A stretch of 40,632 bases of DNA from a virus. Positions 1-7,742 of this stretch are shown one piece after another. The stretch lies in the IMG/VR virus record IMGVR_UViG_3300021351_000002, positions 1 through 40,632 of that record. One strand, 5' to 3'. The position numbers were made by a program, and so were the translations under genes. Position 1 is the stretch's first letter. Each line of letters opens with the position of its first letter. The notes below the pieces were generated by a model. That model saw nothing but the letters and a program-made list of their open reading frames with translations, was not told where the DNA came from and made no database searches.

Positions 1-119
1 AACTCGGCCAGGGCCTGGTGCATCTCGCCATACACCCAGCACTCCAACTCAGCACCGAGCTCGACGCATTCGAGGCAAGTCCTGAAGGTCTCGAATCCGC
101 CATCTACCCAGAGGCCCGA
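1..119. repeat. terminal direct repeat (left copy)
   Basis: These 119 bases are identical to 40514-40632. The overlap is most simply the k-mer overlap of a circular assembly graph, giving a 40,513 bp circle. A short terminal redundancy in the virion cannot be excluded, but 119 is a common assembler k-mer size, and a gene reads straight through the join, which argues for an assembly overlap. Confidence 0.95.
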
Positions 120-236
120 TGTGTACTCGTACCGGTCGCCTGGTGCGATGACGGCCTGGCACTCGACGCACTCGTGAGCCTTGCGCGCGGTGACCATGCG
201 CGTCGTCGCGAAGGTTGGGCCATCGCAGTCGCACAT
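1..236 (-). CDS. small Cys-rich protein, 5' part; continues across the map ends
   Basis: Starts at ATG 236-234, overlapping the stop of the upstream gene (TGATG), and runs off the left edge. Joined across the circle at 40513 it continues to a TGA at 40486, giving a complete 87-residue protein. It has three Cys pairs: MCDC at the N-terminus, then CVEC and CLEC near residues 23-26 and 54-57, suggesting a small zinc-binding protein. It sits in a run of small genes with start-stop overlaps whose next member starts inside its last codons. Function not recognised. Confidence 0.75.
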   Translation of the reverse strand, partial: MCDCDGPTFATTRMVTARKAHECVECQAVIAPGDRYEYTSGLWVDGGFETFRTCLECVELGAELECWVYGEMHQALAE

Positions 237-682
237 CAGAGATCTCCGCGCTCATCGCGCTCGTGCGAGCGCTGTTGCTTCGCCTGGCAGAACATGCACT
301 CCTCTGTGCTATGCGAGCGGAGTGTCTCGCATTCGTGGCGGCGCATCGCGACCCGCAGCGCTCGACCGACTTGGTCCAGCTCGTCGTCTGTGACCATCCC
401 TTTGCCCTTCTCGGTCCACTCCACAGCTCCACCAGGCCAGTATTCGAGTACGAGCGTGCTTGATTCGGCCTCGGCCGTTGCGCCGTTGACGACTGCAGCA
501 CGGATCAGACGACGAATGCCGAACGTGTCCGCGTACAGGCGCGCCGAGTCAATGCCGGTCGGAGCTTCTTTAGCAGTCGCGCAGATGTCCGGCGTGATGG
601 CCGTGTCGATATCGTCGGCGTCATTGCTGGGCTCCCATCTGAACAAGGTGATCTTGATATTCCATGCGGTCATATGCATCAT
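236..682 (-). CDS. unknown protein with C-terminal Cys pair
   Basis: 148 residues. The ATG at 682 overlaps the stop of the upstream DUF5131 fragment as ATGA (682-679), and an AAAGGG ribosome-binding sequence lies upstream, so this start is preferred to an ATG 16 codons earlier. The N-terminal half (MTAWNIKITLFRW onward) reads as a mixed alpha/beta domain. The C-terminus holds ECMFCQ followed by charged residues, a possible half zinc site. It is the third gene of the leftward operon that begins at the 1265 promoter. No family recognised. Confidence 0.7.
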   Translation of the reverse strand: MMHMTAWNIKITLFRWEPSNDADDIDTAITPDICATAKEAPTGIDSARLYADTFGIRRLIRAAVVNGATAEAESSTLVLEYWPGGAVEWTEKGKGMVTDDELDQVGRALRVAMRRHECETLRSHSTEECMFCQAKQQRSHERDERGDL

Positions 683-1065
683 GTCGTTGCCCTTTCGCGG
701 CTGTCTGTGGATGTTGGAAACTCCGCCCACTGCCGACCGTCGAGCAACGGCAGGGACACCTTGCGCACGCGACCCTGGTCGCGCTCAACGAACTGTTTCA
801 GGAAGAATGGCACGCCCAGGCGCTGGCACTGGTCGCGCAGACTTCGATGCCAGTCGAGTTCGGCAGCCCGCGCGCGCTGGCCCGACTCGGAGCCCGCGAT
901 GACCCAGCCCAGCCCAGCCGCAGAGCGTCCGCCCGCAGCCTCGCCGAGGTCGATGGGGCCGAGCAGTGGCTCACACGACAAGAAAGGCCGCGTGCCATAC
1001 ATCTCGGCGAGGTCGAGCACAAGCGGCAAGCGGTACTCGGCCACCTCCTGATTCTCGATCGACAC
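679..1065 (-). pseudogene. Gp37/Gp68-like (DUF5131) C-terminal fragment
   Basis: About 128 residues match the C-terminal part of the phage Gp37/Gp68 radical-SAM family: a VSIENQ motif, then FLSCEPLLGPIDL, WVIAGSESG, LRDQC..GVPFFLKQ and SLPLLDGRQW. The N-terminal two thirds of that family, including the CxxxCxxC cluster that binds iron-sulfur, are absent. The only start in this frame is a GTG at 1065 without a clear ribosome-binding site; stops lie upstream in frame. The family match begins at LGVS, just where the open frame from the 1265 promoter stops looking like protein, one base out of frame. The stop is still coupled to the next gene (ATGA), so this end may be translated. It is a decayed or chimeric gene, or there is an indel. 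Confidence 0.65.
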
Positions 1066-1265
1066 GCCGAGAGTGTCCGCATGGCTTCTTCGATCTGCTG
1101 GATCGCCTTGGATGCGTCGCCAGACTGAACGGCAGTGAGGGCTGCGCGAAGCTCGTCGAGTGCCAAATCAGCCGCCGAGTCGAGCTGCGCAACACGACGT
1201 TCGAGCTCGGTCTCCTTGCACGGGGAAGCCGACCATCCGATGACGCTATGCGTGTTGTTTGCCAT
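798..1265 (-). CDS. leaderless ORF with coiled coil; frame conflicts with DUF5131 remnant
   Basis: Starts at ATG 1265, six bases after a strong -10. Residues 1-66 look like real protein: MANNTHSVIGW, then a charged helical stretch (about 17-65) with coiled-coil spacing. The opening resembles the first strand of Gp37/Gp68 proteins (xIxWT). After about position 1071 the frame turns Arg/Ser/Cys-rich and runs to 798 antisense to nothing recognisable, while the -1 frame becomes a good DUF5131 C-terminus. A -1 shift at about 1070 would give a protein of about 195 residues. No classical slippery heptamer is visible there, so a mutation or assembly indel is as likely as recoding. Confidence 0.45.
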   Translation of the reverse strand: MANNTHSVIGWSASPCKETELERRVAQLDSAADLALDELRAALTAVQSGDASKAIQQIEEAMRTLSACRSRIRRWPSTACRLCSTSPRCMARGLSCRVSHCSAPSTSARLRADALRLGWAGSSRAPSRASARGLPNSTGIEVCATSASAWACHSS

Positions 1266-1271
1266 GCACCA

Positions 1272-1300
1272 TACATAGCCGAGTGGCGACACCGTGTCAA
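1272..1300 (-). promoter_or_regulatory. promoter of leftward small-gene operon (leaderless)
   Basis: On the minus strand: TTGACA (1300-1295), 17 bp spacer, TATGTA (1277-1272), then 6 bases to the ATG at 1265. There is no room for a ribosome-binding site, so the mRNA should start at or next to the AUG. The -35 lies in a TTGGTGTTGAC block shared with the 37476 promoter. Confidence 0.75.
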
Positions 1301-1332
1301 CACCAAAACAACACCATGCACCGGCGCCGCGT

Positions 1333-1947
1333 TCAAGGGCGGGCGGTCGCCAACGCGTGAGCGAGCCGCGCAGGGTATGCGCGGTGAAACTCTCGCGGCA
1401 GGACCTCGTGCACCAGGCGCTCGAAGTCCCAGCGTCGCGCGACCGGCTGCGAGGGCTGTAGCGCCCAGCGAAGTTGGAGCTTGCGCCGTCGCCCGCGACC
1501 GCGCCGGATGAGCAGCCGCTCGCCCTTGCCAGCGTGTCGCCGAAACGGAGCGGGCAGGCGGGCGTCGTTCTCGACGAAGAAGTGGCGCTCGTCGCGCAGG
1601 GCGCCGGGCCAGTTGCGCCTGGTGACCACGCGCTTTGGATTCGGTCGAGCCGCGCGCGTGGGTATGGCCGTGCTCGTGCGCTGGCCGCCGAGGACGTGAT
1701 CCTCGTACATGGCGCGCGTCGTGCCCACCGTGACCTCGGGCCGTGAGCGCGTCGCTCTCTCGACCCTGATGCCGCCCGTGGACCACTGGCGCCGGACTTG
1801 GAAGGTGTCCTTGATGTCGTCTTTGATTGCCCCTCGCGTGGCAAACGCGCTATCGTTTGCAGCACCAATCGCAGCAAATCCCACCTGTTTGTTGAATGAT
1901 TTGGCGACCTTGCGAGGAGATATCAGCTTGTTTTTTATGGTAACCAT
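1333..1947 (-). CDS. predicted minor virion (tail/neck) protein
   Basis: 204 residues, strongly basic. The start is the ATG inside the CCATGG at 1944-1949. The order of features resembles a family of phage minor structural proteins: an N-terminal helical part (residues 7-35, with AIGAANDSAFATRGAIKDDI), an FQVRRQWSTGGIRV strand pair, and a C-terminal RRWDFERLVHEVLPREFHRAY helix. I recall this pattern from Mu-like and related head-tail proteins, but cannot confirm it by search. It is alone on its strand here, head-to-head with the rightward accessory module, rather than inside the late operon. No clear promoter or ribosome-binding site was found. Confidence 0.6.
   Translation of the reverse strand: MVTIKNKLISPRKVAKSFNKQVGFAAIGAANDSAFATRGAIKDDIKDTFQVRRQWSTGGIRVERATRSRPEVTVGTTRAMYEDHVLGGQRTSTAIPTRAARPNPKRVVTRRNWPGALRDERHFFVENDARLPAPFRRHAGKGERLLIRRGRGRRRKLQLRWALQPSQPVARRWDFERLVHEVLPREFHRAYPARLAHALATARP
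1910..1938 (+). promoter_or_regulatory. promoter of rightward module (leaderless)
   Basis: TTGCGA at 1910-1915, 17 bp spacer, TTTTAT at 1933-1938, then 7 bases to ATG 1946. It lies inside the opposite-strand gene that starts at 1947. Same geometry as the other first-gene promoters. Confidence 0.55.
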
Positions 1948-2230
1948 GGCAATTGTTTGGGCATCCTTCGCAGCGGTAATCGCAGCCGCGGGCATCATGT
2001 GGCGCATGTCGCGGCGGCTGCTCGAGGTGATCATACAGCAGGCCGAGATCGAGCTCGACAGCGCAATCGATCGGGTCCTGATGACCGGCAACTCGAACGC
2101 GTCGATCGCCGACACAGCGACCAGGGCGCGGAACCTGCTCACCGGGCCGAGCGAGCGAGCGCTGCGGCGGCTGTACGGCGCGGAATACGAGCAAGCGGTC
2201 ACCAAGCGTGCGGAGGCTCGCAAAAGGTGA
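1946..2230 (+). CDS. single-pass membrane protein
   Basis: 94 residues from ATG 1946 (an in-frame ATG at 1937 is possible but falls in the -10 region). Residues 3-19 (IVWASFAAVIAAAGIMW) form one transmembrane helix, followed by an Arg patch and a long amphipathic helical tail ending in basic residues. The likely topology is N-out with a cytoplasmic tail. It is the first gene of the rightward module and overlaps the next by GTGA. It could be a small lysis or exclusion protein; nothing in the sequence decides. Confidence 0.65.
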   Translation: MAIVWASFAAVIAAAGIMWRMSRRLLEVIIQQAEIELDSAIDRVLMTGNSNASIADTATRARNLLTGPSERALRRLYGAEYEQAVTKRAEARKR

Positions 2231-2370
2231 TCCGGTCGCTCATATATATGGGCGAAATTATTGGCCTTTTTGACGCTTTGGCCGAGTTTTGGGACCACTT
2301 TTGTGTGAGTATGAGCCGCGCGCAGCTACCCCCTCCCCGCACGTATGGGCCAGAAGGACCCGCGACATGA
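2227..2370 (+). CDS. 47-residue protein
   Basis: Starts at GTG 2227, overlapping the upstream TGA as GTGA, with GGAGG ten bases upstream. An internal ATG at 2248 is a weaker alternative. The sequence is hydrophobic and aromatic in the middle (GLFDALAEFWDHFCV) with a proline-rich C-terminus. It ends at TGA 2370, which overlaps the next start as ATGA. Overlaps at both ends support real translation. Function unknown. Confidence 0.55.
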   Translation: MIRSLIYMGEIIGLFDALAEFWDHFCVSMSRAQLPPPRTYGPEGPAT

Positions 2371-2813
2371 TCGATGACACACCACGCAACCTATCCGACA
2401 CCCTCCTGTGCATAGCCAACAGCGATGCAGGTGGCCGTGTACCGTCCGCCGCCGAACTGAACCGGCACCGCTTGGTGCTGATGCATCCTGAGCAGGTGTC
2501 GCGACGCGAGCAAGCGATGGCAACGCTCAGCACAGCGTTGGCAGCAGCACGCGCAGCGACAGAGGAAGCCGAGCGCGCTGTATATGAAGCACTCGAACTC
2601 TACCGGCCATTAGCCACGATACGGACTATGTTGCCAGACATGGCAGCCATGAGCACTTACAACAAGCGTCGAGATGCACACGCGCTGTCATGTGTCGCAT
2701 CGGAGATATCCGGCGCTGCCCGGGCGAGCGAAGCGGCATCACGGACCATGTCGACCAAGGCGGTCAAGGTCTGGGAAGAGTTCGAAGTGGCGCTGCGTGA
2801 GGCCGGGCAGTGA
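2367..2813 (+). CDS. helical unknown protein
   Basis: 148 residues, ATG 2367 in an ATGA overlap with the preceding gene. Predominantly Ala/Glu/Arg-rich helix; residues 45-80 have coiled-coil character (REQAMATLSTALAAARAATE), and the C-terminal half is a second helical segment. No catalytic motif is visible. Its place before the terminase small subunit and virion surface genes would suit a packaging or assembly accessory role, but that is positional inference only. Confidence 0.65.
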   Translation: MIDDTPRNLSDTLLCIANSDAGGRVPSAAELNRHRLVLMHPEQVSRREQAMATLSTALAAARAATEEAERAVYEALELYRPLATIRTMLPDMAAMSTYNKRRDAHALSCVASEISGAARASEAASRTMSTKAVKVWEEFEVALREAGQ

Positions 2814-2908
2814 GCGAACGCAGGCCCAAGGACATTGACGTGCCCATTACTGGGCCGATGGGAGACCGGCTCATCTTCAAGCTGCTGTCCCCCGGGCGGC
2901 GGTTGTGA
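2810..2908 (+). CDS. 32-residue basic peptide
   Basis: Opens with GTG 2810 in a GTGA overlap and ends at TGA 2908, which is followed immediately by the next ATG (TGATG). The peptide begins VSERRPKDIDVPITGPMGD and ends in a basic tail. Overlaps at both ends are the main evidence; it is too short for family assignment. Confidence 0.5.
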   Translation: MSERRPKDIDVPITGPMGDRLIFKLLSPGRRL

Positions 2909-3102
2909 TGGGCATGTTCCGAGCACTTCGCGCATGGCGTCGCCGTCGCCTCGTGGCGCGCGCAGTACGCGCCGAATACATGGCGGATCACCTACCGCAC
3001 GACTTCGCCGATGAATGGCGCACCCGGGCCATCACCGCCCTCGCCCGCGTTGCCGCAATCGACGCGTGCGAGGGCGTACCGCCGGCGAGACTGCTCGAGT
3101 AG
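2908..3102 (+). CDS. small Arg-rich protein
   Basis: 64 residues from ATG 2908 (GTG 2905 is directly upstream and in frame). The N-terminus is very basic (RALRAWRRRRLVARAVRAEY), followed by a more neutral helical segment containing HDFADEWRTRAITALARVAAI. The basic N-terminus suggests nucleic-acid or membrane-surface binding. It ends one base before the terminase small-subunit start, so the two are probably co-translated. Confidence 0.55.
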   Translation: MGMFRALRAWRRRRLVARAVRAEYMADHLPHDFADEWRTRAITALARVAAIDACEGVPPARLLE

Positions 3103-3103
3103 C

Positions 3104-3802
3104 ATGGGCCGCCCCAAGAAGCCCCGCGACCTGATCGCGCTGTCCACCGCCGCCCAGCGGTACGGCGTGAACGATAGCACCCTGCGCCTGTGGCTCAACA
3201 AGGGCCGGCTGCGCGGGCATGGGACACGGCCCACCGAGATATCTGAGGGTGCACTGGTCGCACTGCTCAAGAGCGATGGGCGACCATGCGAGCCCCAGGA
3301 CGACACGCCAGCGCCGGTGACGGCCGACGATCCGCTGCTCACCCTGGACCAGGTCGCCGACATCCTCGGCGTACGCAAGCAGACAGCGAGCGCGTACAAG
3401 ACCGAGGGCAAGCTCGCATCATATCGCCGCTCTGACGTGATGGCGTACCGCGCGCACCGCGCCGCTGGCGATGGCTACACCAAGACTGGCCTCGCCGACG
3501 CGCGCGCCGAGGGTCACCTGCTCGATAACGAGCACAAGCGGCTGCGCAACCTCGAGGCCATGGGCAAGGTCTACCACGCCGAGGACGTAGACAGGGTCGC
3601 CGTCGAGCTGGGGCGGCTCCTGGCCAACCAGCGACAGCAGGGCGCACAGCGACTCGCGGCGACCCTGGCTCGCGAACTCGGCGAACTCGGCATCATCCTC
3701 ACGTCCGAGCAACGAACCGCGATCGTCCGCGCTGTAGCCGACGTCATGGATGCCCAGGGCGATGCATTGCAGCGGCTCATCGCAGGCATGGCCAGCGACT
3801 GA
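3104..3802 (+). CDS. terminase small subunit-like DNA-recognition protein
   Basis: 232 residues from ATG 3104. It has two helix-turn-helix units in tandem: residues about 12-35 (ALSTAAQRYGVNDSTLRLWL) and about 80-103 (LTLDQVADILGVRKQTASAY). After these comes a long helical C-terminal region rich in basic and acidic residues with the Nu1-like stretch of LDNEHKRLRNLEAMGKV, followed by helices for oligomerisation. The layout matches Nu1-type small terminase subunits, which bind the packaging site and recruit the large subunit. It is unusual that the large subunit is 20 kb away on the other strand. A plain regulatory DNA-binding protein is the main alternative. Confidence 0.65.
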   Translation: MGRPKKPRDLIALSTAAQRYGVNDSTLRLWLNKGRLRGHGTRPTEISEGALVALLKSDGRPCEPQDDTPAPVTADDPLLTLDQVADILGVRKQTASAYKTEGKLASYRRSDVMAYRAHRAAGDGYTKTGLADARAEGHLLDNEHKRLRNLEAMGKVYHAEDVDRVAVELGRLLANQRQQGAQRLAATLARELGELGIILTSEQRTAIVRAVADVMDAQGDALQRLIAGMASD

Positions 3803-3839
3803 CGGCGTCGCCGCTGGCCAGTGGAGTACTTCAGCGACG

Positions 3840-3868
3840 TTGACCGCGCTCACGAGTGCTGGCACACT
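3840..3868 (+). promoter_or_regulatory. promoter upstream of 3875 gene (leaderless)
   Basis: TTGACC at 3840-3845, spacer of 17, CACACT at 3863-3868, then 6 bases to ATG 3875. It decides the start of the downstream gene over a GTG at 3821. Confidence 0.6.
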
Positions 3869-3874
3869 TTGCGC

Positions 3875-4261
3875 ATGCTTATCCCGACAGGCTGGCAACC
3901 GGGCACCTTGGCCGTGTCCGCGCCCTCGGCGCCAACCGAGGAAGAGTTGGTCATCCCGCCCCAGGTCGATGTGCTTGAGGTGACGCTCGTCGCGCCCGTC
4001 GGCACCGAATCGGTGACGCCGCCGCTTCTGATCCTTGGCTGGGACAATGACCAGCTGGCCTGGCGCGAGCTGGCGCAGATAACGAACACCGATCCGGTCA
4101 CTGGCGACCAGGTCCCGTTCGACGTCGGGCCGGTCAACCCGGCGCCGTCGTATCTCTTGCGCGGCTCGCCGGGTATTCGCCGACTTCACATCCAGGCCGC
4201 AGCACTCACCGGCGTGGTTGCCACCCGTCAACGCGGCATCTATCAGAGGTCGGATACATGA
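3875..4261 (+). CDS. predicted virion surface/adaptor protein
   Basis: 128 residues. ATG 3875 is chosen because a promoter ends six bases before it; a GTG at 3821 would put the promoter inside the gene. The sequence is beta-rich with many Pro, Val and Thr residues, no signal peptide and no membrane segment. It ends in an ATGA overlap with the LamG-like gene, so the two are probably made together. I infer a fibre or decoration accessory role from composition and neighbours. Confidence 0.6.
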   Translation: MLIPTGWQPGTLAVSAPSAPTEEELVIPPQVDVLEVTLVAPVGTESVTPPLLILGWDNDQLAWRELAQITNTDPVTGDQVPFDVGPVNPAPSYLLRGSPGIRRLHIQAAALTGVVATRQRGIYQRSDT

Positions 4262-5070
4262 GCGCGGGCTACCTGTTCGACTCCGGCGGCGGTCGCATCC
4301 CATTCCTCTCGCAGACAGCAAGAGGGACGATGGAAGCGGCGATGCGCATGCCGCTCGACTTCTGCGTCCAGGGTAACGATGCCCGCGATCTCATCACCGA
4401 CACACCGCTGGTACAGGTCGCGCCCGCGCTGGCCAATCAGACGACCACGGCACTACTGGACGGGGAGCCACCGCCAGCCACGGTGACCACGGCGCTGACC
4501 ATGAGCGGCGGCGGCTCGTGGGATGCATGGGACTCGACGGTCAACGACATCACCACGGGCTCCGCATTGCTCGCCCTCACATTCTTTCTGCAAGCCGCTC
4601 CCGTGGGCTCGGCCAACCTCGTCGGCAAGCGCGACGGTGTTGCGGGCATGGAGCTGTTTGTCGATGCCAACCAGCAAGTGAGCTGCCAGCTGAACGTCAG
4701 CGGCGGAGCGCTGCGCAGCATCAAGCTCCCCGGGACTTTCGACGTCGGTCGCTGGCATACGGTGGTCTGCCACATTGACCGCTCAGTGCCAGGCGGGCTC
4801 GGTGGGGGCCAGCTGATCCTGGCCGGAACCAACGAATCCGCGTCACGTGCCGCCAATCGTATCGCGATCGACATCGATCCCGGCTCACTCTCGAACGCCA
4901 GTACGTGGGCGGTTGGCGCTCAGCGGATCGGCGTGAGTGCCAATATGCGCGTCTTGCAGGTTGCCATCGGCGAAGGTCCAAAGACAGAGGGCCGCAAGGC
5001 CACGATCATCGCCGGCGAGGTAGCGAAGGTGACCTGGGCCGATCAAGTCTACGGGGGTATCACGCCATGA
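4258..5070 (+). CDS. LamG/concanavalin-like tail fibre or decoration protein
   Basis: 270 residues, ATG 4258 in an ATGA overlap. The central part (about 75-255) fits a laminin-G/concanavalin sandwich: GSWDAWDSTVNDI near the beginning, NLVGKRDGVAGMELFVDANQ, then GRWHTVVCHIDRS, the characteristic 'W-H-V' strand, and a C-terminal strand with MRVLQVAIGEG. Such domains bind carbohydrate, and in phages are found on fibres or head decorations. The first 70 residues probably attach it to the virion. It is coupled to a similar beta-rich gene downstream. Confidence 0.65.
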   Translation: MSAGYLFDSGGGRIPFLSQTARGTMEAAMRMPLDFCVQGNDARDLITDTPLVQVAPALANQTTTALLDGEPPPATVTTALTMSGGGSWDAWDSTVNDITTGSALLALTFFLQAAPVGSANLVGKRDGVAGMELFVDANQQVSCQLNVSGGALRSIKLPGTFDVGRWHTVVCHIDRSVPGGLGGGQLILAGTNESASRAANRIAIDIDPGSLSNASTWAVGAQRIGVSANMRVLQVAIGEGPKTEGRKATIIAGEVAKVTWADQVYGGITP

Positions 5071-5714
5071 TCTTCTTGAATCAGTCATTCATTGACGCCG
5101 GTACGTTTGGCGTTGCCGCGCCCACGAACAGCAGCTTGGCTGCCGGGCTCACCGCACTCGACGAGCAGCTCGACGTGACAGTCCCGGGCGCTGTCGCGAA
5201 CGTTCAGGCGGCGGCGACCGCGCTGGTTTCCGAAGCCGATCAGTTCAAATTTGACTCATTGTCTCCATCGTTCGATATCACCGCGACATCGGGCTTGGGC
5301 GGTGAATCAGTCATCACCGACTGGGATGGTCTGGCGAGCGATATCGTCATCGACGCCGACGTGTCCGTTGGCGCATGGACATGGACCGGCTCCACTGGGA
5401 AATTCACCGCCACCAACGCGGTAAACGGCCACATTTCCAACATGAGCTTTGAGTTCGACGCAGAGAAGGGCGCGGGCGCGGGCGTACGCTGGCAATTCTC
5501 CGTGCGCATCAATGGCGGCGTGCCGGTAATCAGCAGAATCACGAAGAATTTCGACGTCTTGAACGATCGCCTGGCATTCCGCGTCACGTTTCCCCTGCTC
5601 GCGATTCCGAGCGCTGGCACTACCGTTGAATTCTTGGCCCAGCCAGAGAGCGGCGGTGCGTCTACGTTGACGATCTACAAGTTCGTGCCGGTCTTCCTGC
5701 GCCACACGAACTGA
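5067..5714 (+). CDS. beta-rich virion protein, probable fibre
   Basis: 215 residues, ATG 5067 overlapping the previous stop (ATGA). Short helical N-terminus, with a possible trimerising helix near residues 28-65 (ALDEQLDVTVPGAVANVQAA), then a beta sandwich from about 80 to the end with repeated Gly/Thr strands (SDIVIDADVSVGAWTWTGST). No enzymatic motif. It ends three bases before the convergent gp48-like gene, so fibre and baseplate genes meet tail to tail. Most likely a receptor-binding or fibre protein. Confidence 0.6.
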   Translation: MIFLNQSFIDAGTFGVAAPTNSSLAAGLTALDEQLDVTVPGAVANVQAAATALVSEADQFKFDSLSPSFDITATSGLGGESVITDWDGLASDIVIDADVSVGAWTWTGSTGKFTATNAVNGHISNMSFEFDAEKGAGAGVRWQFSVRINGGVPVISRITKNFDVLNDRLAFRVTFPLLAIPSAGTTVEFLAQPESGGASTLTIYKFVPVFLRHTN

Positions 5715-5717
5715 TGA

Positions 5718-6539
5718 TCAAGGGAAATAGATCAGCGTCTTGAGTACGATCGTCGGCCCTTGGCCGTTCCACGTCCGGCGGAACGTCGCCTCGATGCGCT
5801 GCGCGGACACGTTGTCACCAGCCACAAGACCGGGAAACAGCTCGTCGAGTGTCTTGGCGCCGGTGTCACTCGATATCGGATAGGTCGTGGTCTCGAGCAG
5901 CGGCCCCAGTGTGGTGAAGCGTTGCAGGTAGATCTCGCTCGTGGCGCGCATCTCATGCCAGTGCAGAGCTGTATCCGCGGCCAACGGCCCGCCGGCCGGT
6001 TGGCGATACTCGGCCATTGGCGTCACCAGTCGCACGATGGCCGCGGCTGGTGAATAGGTGCGGCCCACGCAGTAGACAACGCCCGGCTCATCTATCGCAG
6101 GCGCATACCAGATTTCGACGACCTGAGACGCTCCATCAATGGGCGCGGGGATGGACAGCGGCACGATCGACGGGCCGGGCAGATCGTCAACCTCGACCAA
6201 GGGCAACAGTGCCCTGATGCGCGCGCTGAGGCCCGCGGGCATACCGATGTCGGAGGCCACGATCCCGCCCAAAACGCGTGCGCGCAGGTCATCGTCGGCC
6301 ACGGGTGCGGGCAGGCAAGAGTCGGGGAATAAGTACTCGTGCCAGACCTCGAGCATTGGACGACGGCAGTCGAACGGCCAGACCTCGAGGTAGAGCGTTG
6401 CGACGAATTCGGCCACGGGCGCACTGGCGCGGGTGAGCCCATCGACAAAGCGCTCGACGCCCGCGCCTTCCCAGAAGCTGCCCGCGGGCAGAAGGTCCCA
6501 AATCAGTGAGCGATATGCGTCCGTGAAGGTTTGAGCCAT
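5718..6539 (-). CDS. Mu gp48-like baseplate wedge protein (DUF2313/YmfQ type)
   Basis: 273 residues, the last gene of the late operon. The N-terminus (AYRSLIWDLLPAGSFWEG) and the following helical stretch match the pattern of YmfQ/gp48 proteins, which complete the baseplate wedge after gp47 in Mu-like phages. Length is above the usual 190-200, with an insertion in the second half. It begins 5 bases after the gp47-like stop. Position immediately after gp46 and gp47 homologues makes the assignment fairly safe. Confidence 0.75.
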   Translation of the reverse strand: MAQTFTDAYRSLIWDLLPAGSFWEGAGVERFVDGLTRASAPVAEFVATLYLEVWPFDCRRPMLEVWHEYLFPDSCLPAPVADDDLRARVLGGIVASDIGMPAGLSARIRALLPLVEVDDLPGPSIVPLSIPAPIDGASQVVEIWYAPAIDEPGVVYCVGRTYSPAAAIVRLVTPMAEYRQPAGGPLAADTALHWHEMRATSEIYLQRFTTLGPLLETTTYPISSDTGAKTLDELFPGLVAGDNVSAQRIEATFRRTWNGQGPTIVLKTLIYFP

Positions 6540-6544
6540 GATGC

Positions 6545-7741
6545 CTACAGGAACGTGATGGTCGGCGCCGGCTCTATCAGCTGGCCGTGGAGCGCTACCA
6601 GGTCGGCGCTGGGGCCCGGGTTGATCACGTTATCCTCGGTTGCCTCGTGGCCCGCTGTAACGCTGGGCTGGATGTCGTTGACCGTGACACTCGTGATGCT
6701 CGTCAGCCCACTGATAGCCGCGATCAGTTCGGAGTTGGCGATCGAATAGCCACTCGCGCCCCGGCCCGTGGCCACTCGCTGGCGAAGCGCCCGCCCAGCG
6801 GCAGCTTGTGTATCTGCCGTGTTCGGCACGATCGTGAGCGTGCACTCTGCCCATGGCACAGCCATGATCCGCACCTTGACGTTGTCCCCTACGCCGCGCA
6901 CAGTCAGCACGTTCAGCGCCGATTCCCATGCATCGACTTGGCCCTGAGTTGGCAGGTTGATCGTCCATGGCGCGTCCTGGGCCTCGAGCGCTGTGAGCAC
7001 GAGCAGCGGGTACAGGACGACAGTGCCGGACCCGAGCCCAGCTGGATCGACGAACACCTCGCCGATGGCGGCGTCGAGGTTGCGCAATTGCTCGATGTAG
7101 TACGCAGCGAGCCGGCAGCCGCTGCGTGCGGCAAAGGCACCGCGCACGCGTTCGCTCGTCTGCTCATCGTTGACCGGGTCCGCGCCCGCAACAAGCAGAG
7201 CCGTGACTGGTGCGATCGTGTCGACGTCGTCCGAGATGTCGTCGATCCCGATGTCGTCGCCAACCGACAGGTTGTAGTCGCTGCCCGCGGCCTCAGCTGT
7301 GACATTGACCTCGATCGTGGACTCAGGCGCCCCGAACACAAGCGGCGCATCGGTGGTGTATCGCTTGCCCGTGGCAATGCCGGCGACGAACGATCCGGCC
7401 GGCAAGGTGTAGTTGTTCCGGGCCGTCACCGCGATCGTGAGCTGCGCGGTCGCGGGAACCGGCGCGATGACGCCCATCAGTTCGGCCCATTGTTGCAAGG
7501 GCGCTCCAGTCGCGCCGCCTGGGAACGCCTGGGTGGCAGACTCGCGAGCGAGGCCCATCAAGAACAGGTCGCGCCGCGCCAGTATCTGCCCGAGCGGATA
7601 AAGCAGGTTGTCATTGGTGAACGCCGACAGCGTCCTGCCGGAGCGCGTCACGACGCCGCTGTATGCAGCGGTCAACCCACGCTTCACCGTGGTCAGGACC
7701 TCACTGAGAGTCGGAATCGTGATCGGTAGCAGTGCGGGCAT
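6545..7741 (-). CDS. baseplate J-like protein (Mu gp47)
   Basis: 398 residues with the typical features of baseplate J proteins: N-terminal PTLSEVLTTVKRGL, the long segment with NNYTLPAGSFVAGIATGKRYTT, a GSDYNLSVGDDIGID strand, and the terminal YSIANSELIAAISGLTSI region. It forms the wedge that links the central hub to the outer baseplate. It starts one base after the gp46-like stop, in the same order as in phage Mu. Confidence 0.88.
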   Translation of the reverse strand: MPALLPITIPTLSEVLTTVKRGLTAAYSGVVTRSGRTLSAFTNDNLLYPLGQILARRDLFLMGLARESATQAFPGGATGAPLQQWAELMGVIAPVPATAQLTIAVTARNNYTLPAGSFVAGIATGKRYTTDAPLVFGAPESTIEVNVTAEAAGSDYNLSVGDDIGIDDISDDVDTIAPVTALLVAGADPVNDEQTSERVRGAFAARSGCRLAAYYIEQLRNLDAAIGEVFVDPAGLGSGTVVLYPLLVLTALEAQDAPWTINLPTQGQVDAWESALNVLTVRGVGDNVKVRIMAVPWAECTLTIVPNTADTQAAAGRALRQRVATGRGASGYSIANSELIAAISGLTSITSVTVNDIQPSVTAGHEATEDNVINPGPSADLVALHGQLIEPAPTITFL

Positions 7742-7742
7742 A

